A DNA stretch of 32,015 nucleotides from Gammaproteobacteria bacterium RIFCSPHIGHO2_02_FULL_42_43 (GTDB lineage Bacteria > Pseudomonadota > Gammaproteobacteria > Coxiellales > Coxiellaceae): NCBI GenBank assembly GCA_001801425.1, contig MGXR01000012.1, positions 43,987 to 76,001 of the forward strand, in the 5' to 3' direction. The notes beneath the pieces were generated by a model. That model did not search any database. It was not told where the DNA came from and was given only the letters and a program-made list of their open reading frames with translations. The position numbers were made by a program, and so were the translations under genes. Positions 14,855 to 23,414 of the stretch are shown in pieces. Position 1 is the first letter of the stretch; each line of letters starts with the position of its first letter.

Positions 14855-16647
14855 GTTTTTTTCCCCGCAAGACCACTGCGGTTGATATGAGATGTATCCA
14901 GCCACTCTTCGTCAATACCCGTCAATCGCTGCGACGTTGGCTCCAATTCTTTAATAAGCTGTGGTACTAACGATAAAATCCGATCATCTGACAATTGATT
15001 TTTAGGTTGCGATTGAAGATAGTGTGCAAATTCGGGATTTTTAGTAACTTGTTTTTCAATATGCGCCTTGGCAAATTCTTTTGAAAATTCGGTGATGATG
15101 CCCGTTAAAAAATAATGATGAATACTTTTGGCATCTTCACCACTTTCACTCAAGAGTCGACTAATGGCGGCACACAATGCATCGCCATTTTCAGCACTCG
15201 CAATATCGCTTGCGAATTTTTTAAATTCAGAAACCGCGCGATTACGCCAGCTACTCCAAGAAAAATAGGCACCGTAGCTAGATTGATCCGTGGTATATTG
15301 ATCACACGCCCGATTAAAAAAAAGTAACACAGGTGCTTTATTTTTTTCATCACGCAGCCATTCTACAACACTTTTAACCAGTGCGGGTTCCGGCAAAATT
15401 GGCACTTGCACAAAAGAATCATCGCGCACTATGACGACATTCTGCGAAAAATTAAAATGGTTTTTTAAAATCGTTAAATTTTCTTTCAGCTCATCGCAAA
15501 TTGATTGTTTATCTGCGGGAACGCGATTTATCAACGCTTGCGTTTTTTGTAAAAATAAATGCAATGATTCCATGGTGAGTTGTTTTTCTTGGATACACGC
15601 ATCCAGAAGCTTAGAAAACTCGGTAGCAATATCATTCATGGATATCGCTAAACCAGTCAAATTTTCACACAATTTTTCTCGCATGAGCTCCAAGCAAAAA
15701 CGCGCATACGTTTTTTCAATGTCGGCGATGTCGCGTGTTTTTGGAAATAATTTCTCAATGATTTCGATCGACCACGTTTTCCACACGGCATAAAATCGAT
15801 TGCAATTGAGTAACGCCAAACGCATTTCATTTTTATGAAGGACAATATGCGCAGTCAGCTCGGAAAGTAACGGCTCATCCAGGTGATCATTTAATGCGGC
15901 ATAATAAACCGCATCGGGCATCAAAACAATTTTTAAAAATGTACAATAAAATTTTTCAATGGCAGTGTGATGTTGATTGAGTGCTGAATATCCATCCACA
16001 TCCGATTGCGAATATCCTTGTGCCGATGCAAGCGTGCGATATTTCGTCGGAAAATAATAGGGATCGGCATCCATGATGGCGGGAAAGCGATCAATGTCAT
16101 TGACGGTGATTGTAAATACCGCGGTGTGATTCATGCGGCTGCTCACTAAATTTAATTTTCGCAAAAAACCAAACGCACTGCGTCCGGTATCTACACGCAT
16201 GATTTTGTTATGCTCGGCTCTGCCACAATTTCCTTTATTAAAATCTTCTTCTTCTAAAAAATAAGAAGTCGCTAACACTTCGCATAATCCATTTTTAATC
16301 AGAAAATTTTGATACTCCACATCCGCGGATGAAAATGATTTTAGTGGTTCAAAGATTGGAATTTTTTTTGAAACGATATGATAGGGACCATCGTCTGTTT
16401 CAGGAAAAACAACGCGCACTTTGGGAATGCAGTCTGGGCAAATGAGTGCATATAATGCGGCAACTCCCGCTTCGATTTGTGCCGCAGTTTTGTTGTCAGC
16501 AGTCTTCATTACCCACTGAGATTTTAGTGCGATACCTCCTTTTCTTTTTTTAGAAACCTGAGCGATTTTTGGCTTTGTAAGCACAGCATTTTCATCAGGG
16601 AAAAAAAATCGCGCGTAGGGTTTTGCGCGTCTGGGTTGTCGAGACAT
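14851..16647 (-). CDS. Large effector-like protein, paralogue 2 (kinase-like motif intact)
   Basis: A 598-residue protein, first gene of a two-gene operon with paralogue 1. The N-terminus is basic (SRQPRRAKPYARFF). Residues about 57-80 (AQIEAGVAALYALICPD, PKVRVV) and 90-104 (HIVSKKIPIFEPLKSF) lead to SYFLEEEDFNKGN at 128-140 and RVDTG at 151-155. The D-x-N-x-x-N ... D arrangement recalls the catalytic loop and metal-binding Asp of kinase-like folds. NDIDRFPAIMDADPYYFPT follows. The C-terminal half is helical with another shared block (APVLLFFNRACDQY). The ATG at 16647 has GGAG 6 bases upstream; a TTG at 16659 is in frame but less likely. No signal peptide is present. A secreted host-directed kinase is my inference from family resemblance, not shown. 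Confidence 0.6.
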   Translation of the reverse strand: MSRQPRRAKPYARFFFPDENAVLTKPKIAQVSKKRKGGIALKSQWVMKTADNKTAAQIEAGVAALYALICPDCIPKVRVVFPETDDGPYHIVSKKIPIFEPLKSFSSADVEYQNFLIKNGLCEVLATSYFLEEEDFNKGNCGRAEHNKIMRVDTGRSAFGFLRKLNLVSSRMNHTAVFTITVNDIDRFPAIMDADPYYFPTKYRTLASAQGYSQSDVDGYSALNQHHTAIEKFYCTFLKIVLMPDAVYYAALNDHLDEPLLSELTAHIVLHKNEMRLALLNCNRFYAVWKTWSIEIIEKLFPKTRDIADIEKTYARFCLELMREKLCENLTGLAISMNDIATEFSKLLDACIQEKQLTMESLHLFLQKTQALINRVPADKQSICDELKENLTILKNHFNFSQNVVIVRDDSFVQVPILPEPALVKSVVEWLRDEKNKAPVLLFFNRACDQYTTDQSSYGAYFSWSSWRNRAVSEFKKFASDIASAENGDALCAAISRLLSESGEDAKSIHHYFLTGIITEFSKEFAKAHIEKQVTKNPEFAHYLQSQPKNQLSDDRILSLVPQLIKELEPTSQRLTGIDEEWLDTSHINRSGLAGKKT

Positions 16648-16703
16648 GCGCTTCTCCAATCAGTTGGATTAAAGAAATTCCCTAGTCGATTCTTTCAGTA
16701 AAT

Positions 16704-16726
16704 CGTATTTTTAACAGCATTGTCAA
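16704..16726 (-). promoter_or_regulatory. Putative promoter of the effector-like operon
   Basis: On the minus strand a perfect -35 TTGACA (forward 16721-16726) lies about 75 bases upstream of the start at 16647. About 17 bases further on, ATTTAC is a poor -10. This is the only good -35 in the 99-base gap after rsmI. The weak -10 suggests dependence on an activator. I saw no clear PmrA-type tandem repeat. Confidence 0.4.
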
Positions 16727-16746
16727 CAGACCGCGCAATCCTAAAA

Positions 16747-17595
16747 TCACTCCCGCGCTCTTAATTTTTCCTTAAGTATTAAGGCGAGATCATAAGTGGC
16801 ATTTGCACTAGCATCGGTGATATCACAGGTCAATTGTACCGCTTGTTTGAGTGGCAACTCGCGCAGCAGGACTGATAACACGTGTTTGACGTTTGCCTCT
16901 TCGGTTGTTGACGTGGGCTCAGCACCCGACACCACCAAAACAAATTCTCCTTTCAACCATTCAGGGTGCGCTTCAAATCGCTGATGAATCTCTTGTAGTG
17001 TGCCTTGAGAAATGGTTTCAAAAGATTTTGTGAGTTCACGCGCAACCACTATTTTTCGCTGATCGCCCAATATATTTCTCATCGACAGCAAAGTTTTTTG
17101 AATGCGATGCACGGATTCATAAAAAATAATCGTACGCGTTTCATTTTTGATGGCTTCTAAATATTTTTCGAGAGCGATTTTTTTGACAGGCAAAAATCCC
17201 TCAAAAATAAATCGATCGGTTGCTAAGCCAGATACGGATAATGCGGCAATCGCTGCACATGCACCAGGAACTGAAATCACCGCATAATTTTTTTCGCGCA
17301 CCGCACGAACCACTCGGAATCCCGGATCGCTAATGAGCGGTGTGCCTGCATCTGAAATTAATGCGATTGATTTTTGTTCCGACAACAATGTCAGAATTTT
17401 TTGAATACGCTCTGTTTCGTTATGATCATGCAGTGAAAAACACGGCGTGTGAATGTCAAAATGCATCAACAATTTTTGGCTGTGGCGCGTATCTTCAGCA
17501 GCAATCACATCCACTGACTTTAAAATTTCTATGGCGCGCAGCGTCATGTCCGCCAAATTTCCAATCGGTGTTGCAACGATATATAATGCTGACAA
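16747..17595 (-). CDS. rsmI: 16S rRNA (cytidine1402-2'-O)-methyltransferase RsmI
   Basis: RsmI uses SAM to methylate the ribose of C1402 in 16S rRNA, the same nucleotide modified by RsmH. The 282-residue product (E. coli 286) has the tetrapyrrole-methylase fold with YIVATPIGNLADMTLRA at 5-21, AAEDTRHS at 32-39, SDAGTPLISDPG at 81-92 and GEFVLVVSGA. The start is a TTG at 17595: there is no in-frame ATG before the upstream stop, GAGG lies 5 bases before it, and the family N-terminus begins right there. It is divergent from the lpoA-like gene across 41 bases, the same pairing seen in many gammaproteobacteria (rsmI/lpoA). Confidence 0.96.
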   Translation of the reverse strand: MSALYIVATPIGNLADMTLRAIEILKSVDVIAAEDTRHSQKLLMHFDIHTPCFSLHDHNETERIQKILTLLSEQKSIALISDAGTPLISDPGFRVVRAVREKNYAVISVPGACAAIAALSVSGLATDRFIFEGFLPVKKIALEKYLEAIKNETRTIIFYESVHRIQKTLLSMRNILGDQRKIVVARELTKSFETISQGTLQEIHQRFEAHPEWLKGEFVLVVSGAEPTSTTEEANVKHVLSVLLRELPLKQAVQLTCDITDASANATYDLALILKEKLRARE

Positions 17596-17636
17596 AACGA
17601 CCTCGGTATTGTGAATAAGGCTTTAAGGTATCGATT

Positions 17637-18827
17637 ATGAAGCGATTGATTGCACTTTTACAACTCTCCCTGCTCGTGATGTTCATTTTCTCGCAAAGTA
17701 GCTGCTCACGTTCCCCCGGCGCATTACCCAGCCAGTCCATTCCAGCATCGCATCAGCAACACATTGCTTTGCTGTTGCCGCTCACGGGCACCTACGCTCC
17801 CTATGCTGACGCCATTAAAAATGGTTTTTTCACAGCGCTGTATGAGCAAAAAAAACAAACGGGAACTGCCCCTGATGTCACTGTATTTGACACCAATGGC
17901 AAAAATATCGAAACCGTTTACGAGCAAGCAGTGTCGCAAGGTGCCAATTTAATTGTAGGTCCGTTAGACAAAGCAAATGTGACGCAGCTCGCTAATTCGA
18001 GTGCCGCAAAAATTCCGGTGTTAGCACTCAACACCATTTCAGAAAATCACCACAAAAAAAATAATGTCTTCGAATTTTCATTATCACCCACCGATGAAGC
18101 GAGATCGGCCGCCGAAAAAGCATGGCAAGACAAACGACGTAACGTGATTATTATCGCGCCACAAACGGCGCTGGGTGATCGCGTTGCCAACGCATTCACT
18201 TCACAATGGACTGACGCTGGTGGAACTGTTGTCGCCAAACAATCTTACACCACCATGGCAACGCTCTCGGCAGATATTCGAAATGTACTCGGCATTGCAA
18301 GCGCCTATCAAAATGAGCATCAAATTCGACACTGGTTGCATCAAGACGTTCGATTTATTCCGGAGCCACGCCGCGATTTTGACAGTATATTTTTAGTGGC
18401 AACTCCGGCCATGGCACGGCAAATTCAACCGCTCTTAAAGTTTTATTTTGTTGGCAACGTGCCAGTATTTTCAACTTCCGCTGTGTATGCGGGCGCACCC
18501 AATCCCAGCGTCGATAATGACATAAACGGTATTTTATTTTGCGAAATACCATGGGTATTAACGCCCAACCAATTGTCACCGAATTATTTAAACAACATTC
18601 AACAACAAATACAAACACTGTGGCCCAACAAATCTGCGTCGTTTTCGAAATTTTACGCGTTTGGTGTAGACGCATTTTTTCTTACCACGGCACTCGATCA
18701 GCTGCAATCGAATTCATCGTCAGGGCTTCCAGGCGCTACAGGCACATTATATTTAACACCGCAACACGTCATTCATCGCGAATTGCTGTGGGCACAAATG
18801 CAAGATGGGCAACCGAAAATTCAGTAA
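17637..18827 (+). CDS. lpoA: LpoA/LppC-like penicillin-binding protein activator, C-domain only
   Basis: In E. coli LpoA is an outer-membrane lipoprotein that reaches through the periplasm to stimulate PBP1A. This 396-residue protein matches the C-terminal periplasmic-binding-protein-like domain (IALLLPLTGTYAPYADAIKNGFF at about 42-64, NLIVGPLDKANV, and the C-terminal FYAFGVDAFFL). It lacks the about 230-residue N-terminal TPR-like domain of E. coli LpoA (678). The signal peptide runs to about residue 19, with Cys23 as the candidate lipidation site. The lipobox QSSC is atypical because Leu is expected at -3, so anchoring is uncertain. The start ATG has AAGG upstream. The usual neighbour yraN does not follow; a hairpin repeat does. 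Confidence 0.88.
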   Translation: MKRLIALLQLSLLVMFIFSQSSCSRSPGALPSQSIPASHQQHIALLLPLTGTYAPYADAIKNGFFTALYEQKKQTGTAPDVTVFDTNGKNIETVYEQAVSQGANLIVGPLDKANVTQLANSSAAKIPVLALNTISENHHKKNNVFEFSLSPTDEARSAAEKAWQDKRRNVIIIAPQTALGDRVANAFTSQWTDAGGTVVAKQSYTTMATLSADIRNVLGIASAYQNEHQIRHWLHQDVRFIPEPRRDFDSIFLVATPAMARQIQPLLKFYFVGNVPVFSTSAVYAGAPNPSVDNDINGILFCEIPWVLTPNQLSPNYLNNIQQQIQTLWPNKSASFSKFYAFGVDAFFLTTALDQLQSNSSSGLPGATGTLYLTPQHVIHRELLWAQMQDGQPKIQ

Positions 18828-18830
18828 GTT

Positions 18831-18990
18831 ATAACAAATCAGACCATGCTTGAATCTAGTCAAAACCGCCAAGTTTGAGATGATTTTTGATGAAAAGTTG
18901 AGCGAGCAGCGCAGTTTACACGTTAGTAAATGAGCAGCGCAGCGAAATTTTTCATCAAAAAGCACTCAAAATTGGCGGTTAATGATCGGG
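18831..18990 (+). repeat. Hairpin repeat copy A, left border of the carbohydrate island
   Basis: An approximately 160-base element in the convergent gap between lpoA and the epimerase gene. Bases 18848-18990 match 31873-32015 in the same orientation with only two differences in 143 positions; the preceding 17 bases match less well. It folds on itself: AACCGCCAA (18864-18872) with TTGGCGGTT (18972-18980), then TTTTTGATGAAAA-type arms. The central stem is TTTAC (18915-18919) / GTAAA (18926-18930) with loop ACGTTA. No open reading frame is evident. It may act as a two-way terminator and is a likely recombination site with copy B. Confidence 0.9.
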
Positions 18991-18999
18991 GCTAAGCCG

Positions 19000-19890
19000 T
19001 TACAAAACGCTGACTTGAAATACCGCTGCTTCGCTTTGCCCTGGATCGAGCCAGCGTACACCGGACATTGTATTAAACGCATTGGGGAAACTCATCCAAC
19101 GCTCAACACAAAAAAAAGGTTTTTCTGGAATGGTATACAATTGTGAATAAGAAAAAATGTTAGGATCTTGAATACCGTGCACATTTGTTTTTAACACATC
19201 GCCATTTGGAAATGTTAACGTGGCCAATTTATCTTCGCCGAGCACGCTCAGCTGCTCATTGATACTGGGATCGCTGATTGAAATAGGTGTCTTCAACACA
19301 GGTTGCTCTCCAATAATATCCGTGAGCGTTTTGTTGTATTGCAAATGTCGCGTGGAATGAAAATTCAACATCACCTTTTCTTTTTCTGCGATGGGTGTCA
19401 GAAAATAAGGATGAAAACCAGCGTAGTATGGCATTGATTTTTCTTTTTCATGATTTTGATACGTTTGATGACATTCTAGTTTTCCATCAGACACAGTAAA
19501 TTTTAATCTCACTTCAAAATGAAATGGATAACACGCTAGTGTATCTGCGTTATCAGTTAAAACAGTTTCAATGGAATTCTCTGTAACATTTGCAACAGCC
19601 CATTTTGAAAACCAAGAAAATCCATGAATTTTTAATTGATATTGTTTTCCATCGTACAAATACATTCCTTCGTTTCCGTCGCGCGAAATTCTGGCGCAAA
19701 CTGGAAACAAAAAAGGAATTCCGCCGGGTAAATCATGGATTTCTTTATCCCACGCGTAATCATGCAGAAACACGGTTTCACGCACGCCCGATGGAAATGG
19801 TAATATCAATGAAGATACAAAAGCGCCACGCTCAGGAACAATGGTTGCTTGTGTTTTTCCATCCGCGGAAGTAATGACATATTTTCTCAT
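19000..19890 (-). CDS. Aldose 1-epimerase family protein (mutarotase)
   Basis: A 296-residue beta-sandwich protein of the galactose mutarotase superfamily that interconverts alpha and beta anomers of free aldoses. Visible features are DLPGGIPFLFPVCARIS at 53-69, H89 in KIHGFSWFSKW and H160 in GFHPYF (the usual catalytic and binding histidines), and the C-terminal VERWMS with the likely catalytic Glu. The subgroup resembles COG0676/COG2017 D-hexose epimerases. It is the last gene of the minus-strand operon, and its ATG overlaps the sugar-porter stop by one base (TAATG). In context it would speed supply of beta-D-glucose to the glucose dehydrogenase. It is predicted cytoplasmic. Confidence 0.88.
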   Translation of the reverse strand: MRKYVITSADGKTQATIVPERGAFVSSLILPFPSGVRETVFLHDYAWDKEIHDLPGGIPFLFPVCARISRDGNEGMYLYDGKQYQLKIHGFSWFSKWAVANVTENSIETVLTDNADTLACYPFHFEVRLKFTVSDGKLECHQTYQNHEKEKSMPYYAGFHPYFLTPIAEKEKVMLNFHSTRHLQYNKTLTDIIGEQPVLKTPISISDPSINEQLSVLGEDKLATLTFPNGDVLKTNVHGIQDPNIFSYSQLYTIPEKPFFCVERWMSFPNAFNTMSGVRWLDPGQSEAAVFQVSVL

Positions 19891-21251
19891 TACAGTTCGC
19901 TTCCAAGATCGCGACTGGGAATGCCCGCACGTAAATTCTTTTCTATTTTTTCAAGTGAAACATCTTTTGTTTCAGGCACTTTTAAGTAAACAAATAAAAT
20001 ACCGAGCAGGCAAATCACGCCGTATAATGCAAATGTACCTGATTCGTGGAAGTATTTAATCAATGTCAAAAAGGTTAACGACACAATAAAATTAAATAGC
20101 CACTGCAAGGAAGCCATGATACTGGTTGCAACACCACGTACTTTCAAAGGGAAAATTTCTGTGAACATTAACCACATAATCGGTCCCAAGCTGATTGCAA
20201 AACCAATCACGTAAAAAATAATACTGGTAAATGCAATCCACTTTAATTCACTGGTATCAAAAATGTAACTTAGGCTTAATCCAAATAAACATAACGTCAT
20301 CAATATCATGCCGACATACAACAGCGGTTTTCGACCCACTCTATCAATCAGGGGAATTGCCACAATGGTAGCAAGCACGTTCACAGCACCAACACCCATG
20401 GTTGCCATGATGGCAACGGAATCGCCGGAAAATCCAGATAATTGGAAAATAGTGGGCGCGTAGTAAATAACGGTATTGATGCCGGTAAATTGCTGAAAAA
20501 AACCAAGTCCAATACCAATCCATATGGCAGGTCTCAACCATTTTTTCAATAAGCCGTGCCAATCTCCATCTTGCGCAACGCTGTCTTGAATTTCTTTTAA
20601 TTCCGCTGCAACATGCGCTGAGTGACGAATACGTTTTAATACTTGCAACGCTTTATTAAATTGTTTTTTAGCGCATAACCAACGGGGACTGTAAGGCAAA
20701 AAAATTAATCCGATAAACAATAAAACTGCGGGAATAACGCCCATCATAAACATGCCATGCCAATCAGCAGTTTTCGAAAAATATTCATCCACAAAATAGG
20801 AAACGAAAATACCAATCGTGACAGCCAATTGATTTAACGATACCAATGCGCCTCGAAATTGAGCGGGTGATATTTCGGAAATATATAACGGTGCGGTAAA
20901 TGAGGAGATACCAATGGCAAGACCGAGCACGAGACGGCTGATAACGAGCTCAACGGCGTCTGCGGAATACGCAGATGAGACCGTACCCACAATAAAAATT
21001 AATGCAGCGCACATCAGTAATCTTTTTCGCCCAAAGTAATCCGCTGCTTTTCCGCTGAAAAGCGCTCCAACAATGGCACCCACCAATGATGCTGATACAA
21101 CAACGCCGTTAGTAAACGACGTTAAATGAAATTGATCTTTGATAAATAAAATGGCGCCAGAAATAACACCGGTATCAAATCCAAATAGAATACCGCCAAT
21201 CGCTGCGATGCTGGCGACAAAAATAACAAACCCATTGATATTATCTTTCAT
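19890..21251 (-). CDS. Sugar:proton symporter, MFS sugar porter family (XylE/GalP/YwtG-like)
   Basis: A 453-residue inner-membrane transporter with 12 predicted helices. Sugar-porter signatures are GFDTGVISGA at 24-33, DYFGRKRLL after helix 2, LPYSPRWL before the central loop (usually PESPRWL), QQFTGINTVIYYAPTIFQ in helix 7, DRVGRKPLL after helix 8, and PETKDVSLEKIE at the end. The QQFTGIN motif is part of the hexose-binding site. The start is the ATG at 21251 with GAGGG about 7 bases upstream; an ATG at 21281 overlaps the upstream gene's stop and lacks a site. Glucose is the obvious candidate substrate from the neighbours. A similar transporter (YwtG) adjoins the glucoamylase gene in Legionella pneumophila. 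Confidence 0.92.
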   Translation of the reverse strand: MKDNINGFVIFVASIAAIGGILFGFDTGVISGAILFIKDQFHLTSFTNGVVVSASLVGAIVGALFSGKAADYFGRKRLLMCAALIFIVGTVSSAYSADAVELVISRLVLGLAIGISSFTAPLYISEISPAQFRGALVSLNQLAVTIGIFVSYFVDEYFSKTADWHGMFMMGVIPAVLLFIGLIFLPYSPRWLCAKKQFNKALQVLKRIRHSAHVAAELKEIQDSVAQDGDWHGLLKKWLRPAIWIGIGLGFFQQFTGINTVIYYAPTIFQLSGFSGDSVAIMATMGVGAVNVLATIVAIPLIDRVGRKPLLYVGMILMTLCLFGLSLSYIFDTSELKWIAFTSIIFYVIGFAISLGPIMWLMFTEIFPLKVRGVATSIMASLQWLFNFIVSLTFLTLIKYFHESGTFALYGVICLLGILFVYLKVPETKDVSLEKIEKNLRAGIPSRDLGSEL

Positions 21252-21280
21252 GGTCGATCCCTCAAAAAAAATCCTATCCA

Positions 21281-22507
21281 TTACGAGAAAGAAATAGCGC
21301 TTTTTAATGTATTAGCAACGGGTGGTTGCAACAATAAATCAGCGTATTTATCCACAGTATAACGTTTAATCAGTGGGGACAACAACTCATTTAATGACTG
21401 AGATAACTCCCCTAAATTCTGAATAGCACTCCGAAAGTCTTCATGACCCGCATTCACTGAACCTACTAAATTTTGATTTTTCAACACCACGTTCTGCATG
21501 AAAGTGCCTGCGTTAATATCCACGGGATCCTGACGGCCTGGAATGCCCGTCCACACAAAAATGCCATTGAATCCCAACAAATCAGTTGCTTCAAATGCTA
21601 GTCGAGATGCACCGGTCGCATCAAAAATAACGTCCAAATTACCGATAATTTTATTGTTAATAGCCACGGTTGATGCCGGTTGTGTGTGAAGTGAATTCGC
21701 GTTTGCAACTACCTCAGGTGTTTTGGCAACACCCGGAACATTTTGTTTTTTGATAATATCTTTGAGTGTGGCATTTTGCGCTGAAAAATAAGTGGCGCCA
21801 AGAGCTGTCACGATTTTTGCTCGCATATCTGTGTTGGGTTCGCGAGAATAAACGAAGGTGTCGAATTTTTGATTGCAAAGCACTAGCGTGGCTAACAATC
21901 CCACGGGGCCCGCGCCCAACACCAACGCGCGATGAGCAGTGTTGTAAGTAGGCGTATTATCTTTTGAGATTCGCGAACAACCCCACGGTAATCGCATTTG
22001 TATGTGAAATATTTCTCGAACTGCTTTTTCAGCAATCGTGAGCGGTTCTGTTAAAACGGCGATGTTTCGCAATGTTTGCGGTGCGCGCAATATATATTTT
22101 TGCTCATCAACCACATACTCTGTCATAAATCCATGCAGCTGATTAATTCCCCGCTCTTTAAAATCACCGGTGTAACAAAAATCTTGTCGATTGGCTTGGC
22201 AAGCCACACACGTTTTGTGTGAACAGGGTCGGCGCACCATTAAAACAGCCAAATCTCCCACTTTAAAATCGGTGACGGCAGATCCCACCTCAACCACTTG
22301 ACCCAGTGATTCATGACCAATCACTAAATAATCTGAACCTTGAGGTGGTGTGCCATATTGAAATTGACAAATGTCATGATCAGTTCCACAAACACCCACC
22401 TCCAAAATTTTTATTTTCACTTGCGTGGGTGATTCAATGTTCGGTTCTGGATGATTGTCAATCAAACGCACTTTTTTTTCTTTTGGAAAAACAGCAATAG
22501 CTTTCAT
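21281..22507 (-). CDS. gdh: Zinc-dependent glucose 1-dehydrogenase
   Basis: A 408-residue medium-chain dehydrogenase that most resembles the archaeal-type glucose dehydrogenases oxidising beta-D-glucose to glucono-1,5-lactone with NAD(P)+. Catalytic zinc residues are C40 (GVCGTDHDI) and H65-E66 (GHESLG). A Cys cluster C95, C100, C103 and C111 would hold the structural zinc. LHGFMTEYVVDE and LTEPLTIAEKA are typical of this subgroup, and LGAGPVG is the nucleotide-binding loop. At 408 residues it is longer than the usual 350-370, mainly through a segment near 250-290. The ATG has GGAG upstream. It lies 6 bases after the gluconolactonase gene, which would hydrolyse its product. Confidence 0.88.
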   Translation of the reverse strand: MKAIAVFPKEKKVRLIDNHPEPNIESPTQVKIKILEVGVCGTDHDICQFQYGTPPQGSDYLVIGHESLGQVVEVGSAVTDFKVGDLAVLMVRRPCSHKTCVACQANRQDFCYTGDFKERGINQLHGFMTEYVVDEQKYILRAPQTLRNIAVLTEPLTIAEKAVREIFHIQMRLPWGCSRISKDNTPTYNTAHRALVLGAGPVGLLATLVLCNQKFDTFVYSREPNTDMRAKIVTALGATYFSAQNATLKDIIKKQNVPGVAKTPEVVANANSLHTQPASTVAINNKIIGNLDVIFDATGASRLAFEATDLLGFNGIFVWTGIPGRQDPVDINAGTFMQNVVLKNQNLVGSVNAGHEDFRSAIQNLGELSQSLNELLSPLIKRYTVDKYADLLLQPPVANTLKSAISFS

Positions 22508-22513
22508 GTGGTA

Positions 22514-23389
22514 TTACTCCTGAAAACAAGGTTCATCAACGCCCGGCACATCTACATTAATTGCAAAAACACAACCTGCTTGCGGTTGATTTTTTAATTC
22601 TGATTCTGTCACATCTCTTTTTGCAGAAGTGATCAATAATGTTTTTAAATCGGGGCCACCCAAACAACAACTGGATGGCGCTGAAACAGGCATTTTAATA
22701 ACACGATCTATTTTTCCATCGGGATCATAACGCGTTACACGCCAACCATTAAAATGACAACCCCACAAATATCCCTGCGAATCAATTGTCATCCCATCCG
22801 GATATCCCGCATCATCAGACACTGTTGCAAAAATTTTTGGATGATCAATTTCGCCTGCATCGCTATCAAAATCATATCGATAAATAATACGATTGGGTGA
22901 ATCAGCAATATAAAAATATTTTGAATCTAGGCTCGCAGTTAATCCATTCGCAACAATAAAATGATCTGCTTTTTTGATTAATTTTTTTTGCGATGAAAAT
23001 AAAAAAATGTCAGCTGTTGGTTTTGATTCAGTAAGATCTTTACATCCTATCCAAAAACGACCTTGACGATCACAGTGGCCGTCGTTAAACATGCTAATTT
23101 CGCTTAATTCTGTCGGCAATGTTGCAAGATACTTTATTTTATTAGAAACGGGATTTAAAATTGAAATCCCATCTTTTAATGCTGCAATTAATCCGCCATT
23201 TTTATTTGGCGCAACACAACAAATATCAGTGGGCATTATCCATGAATGATGATCATTGTTTTTTATATCGAGTCGATGCAATTCAGGTTTTATGATATCG
23301 ACCCAATACAATACTTTTTCATGCGGATGCCAAATGGGGCCTTCGCCTAAAATACATGGCTCGTTGTAAATACAACGAATTGAATCCAT
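22514..23389 (-). CDS. SMP-30/gluconolactonase family protein
   Basis: A 291-residue six-bladed beta-propeller of the SMP-30/Gluconolactonase/LRE family, calcium- or zinc-dependent lactonases. Metal-site residues can be placed: E16 in LGEGPIWHP, Asn in ANGLTASLDSKYFYIADS, and Asp in YPDGMTIDSQGYLWG. FNDGHCDRQGRFWIG is another family signature. There is no signal peptide, so it acts in the cytoplasm. Coupled with the adjacent glucose dehydrogenase (6-base gap) it should convert glucono-1,5-lactone to gluconate. Arabinonolactone or other sugar lactones cannot be excluded from sequence. Confidence 0.92.
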   Translation of the reverse strand: MDSIRCIYNEPCILGEGPIWHPHEKVLYWVDIIKPELHRLDIKNNDHHSWIMPTDICCVAPNKNGGLIAALKDGISILNPVSNKIKYLATLPTELSEISMFNDGHCDRQGRFWIGCKDLTESKPTADIFLFSSQKKLIKKADHFIVANGLTASLDSKYFYIADSPNRIIYRYDFDSDAGEIDHPKIFATVSDDAGYPDGMTIDSQGYLWGCHFNGWRVTRYDPDGKIDRVIKMPVSAPSSCCLGGPDLKTLLITSAKRDVTESELKNQPQAGCVFAINVDVPGVDEPCFQE

Positions 23390-23414
23390 TACACAGGCCT
23401 TACTTTAAAAATTG

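Noticed and set aside
18753-18965. Small minus-strand open frame through repeat A.
   Set aside because: It spans the lpoA 3' end and the palindrome; no start signals and no family match.
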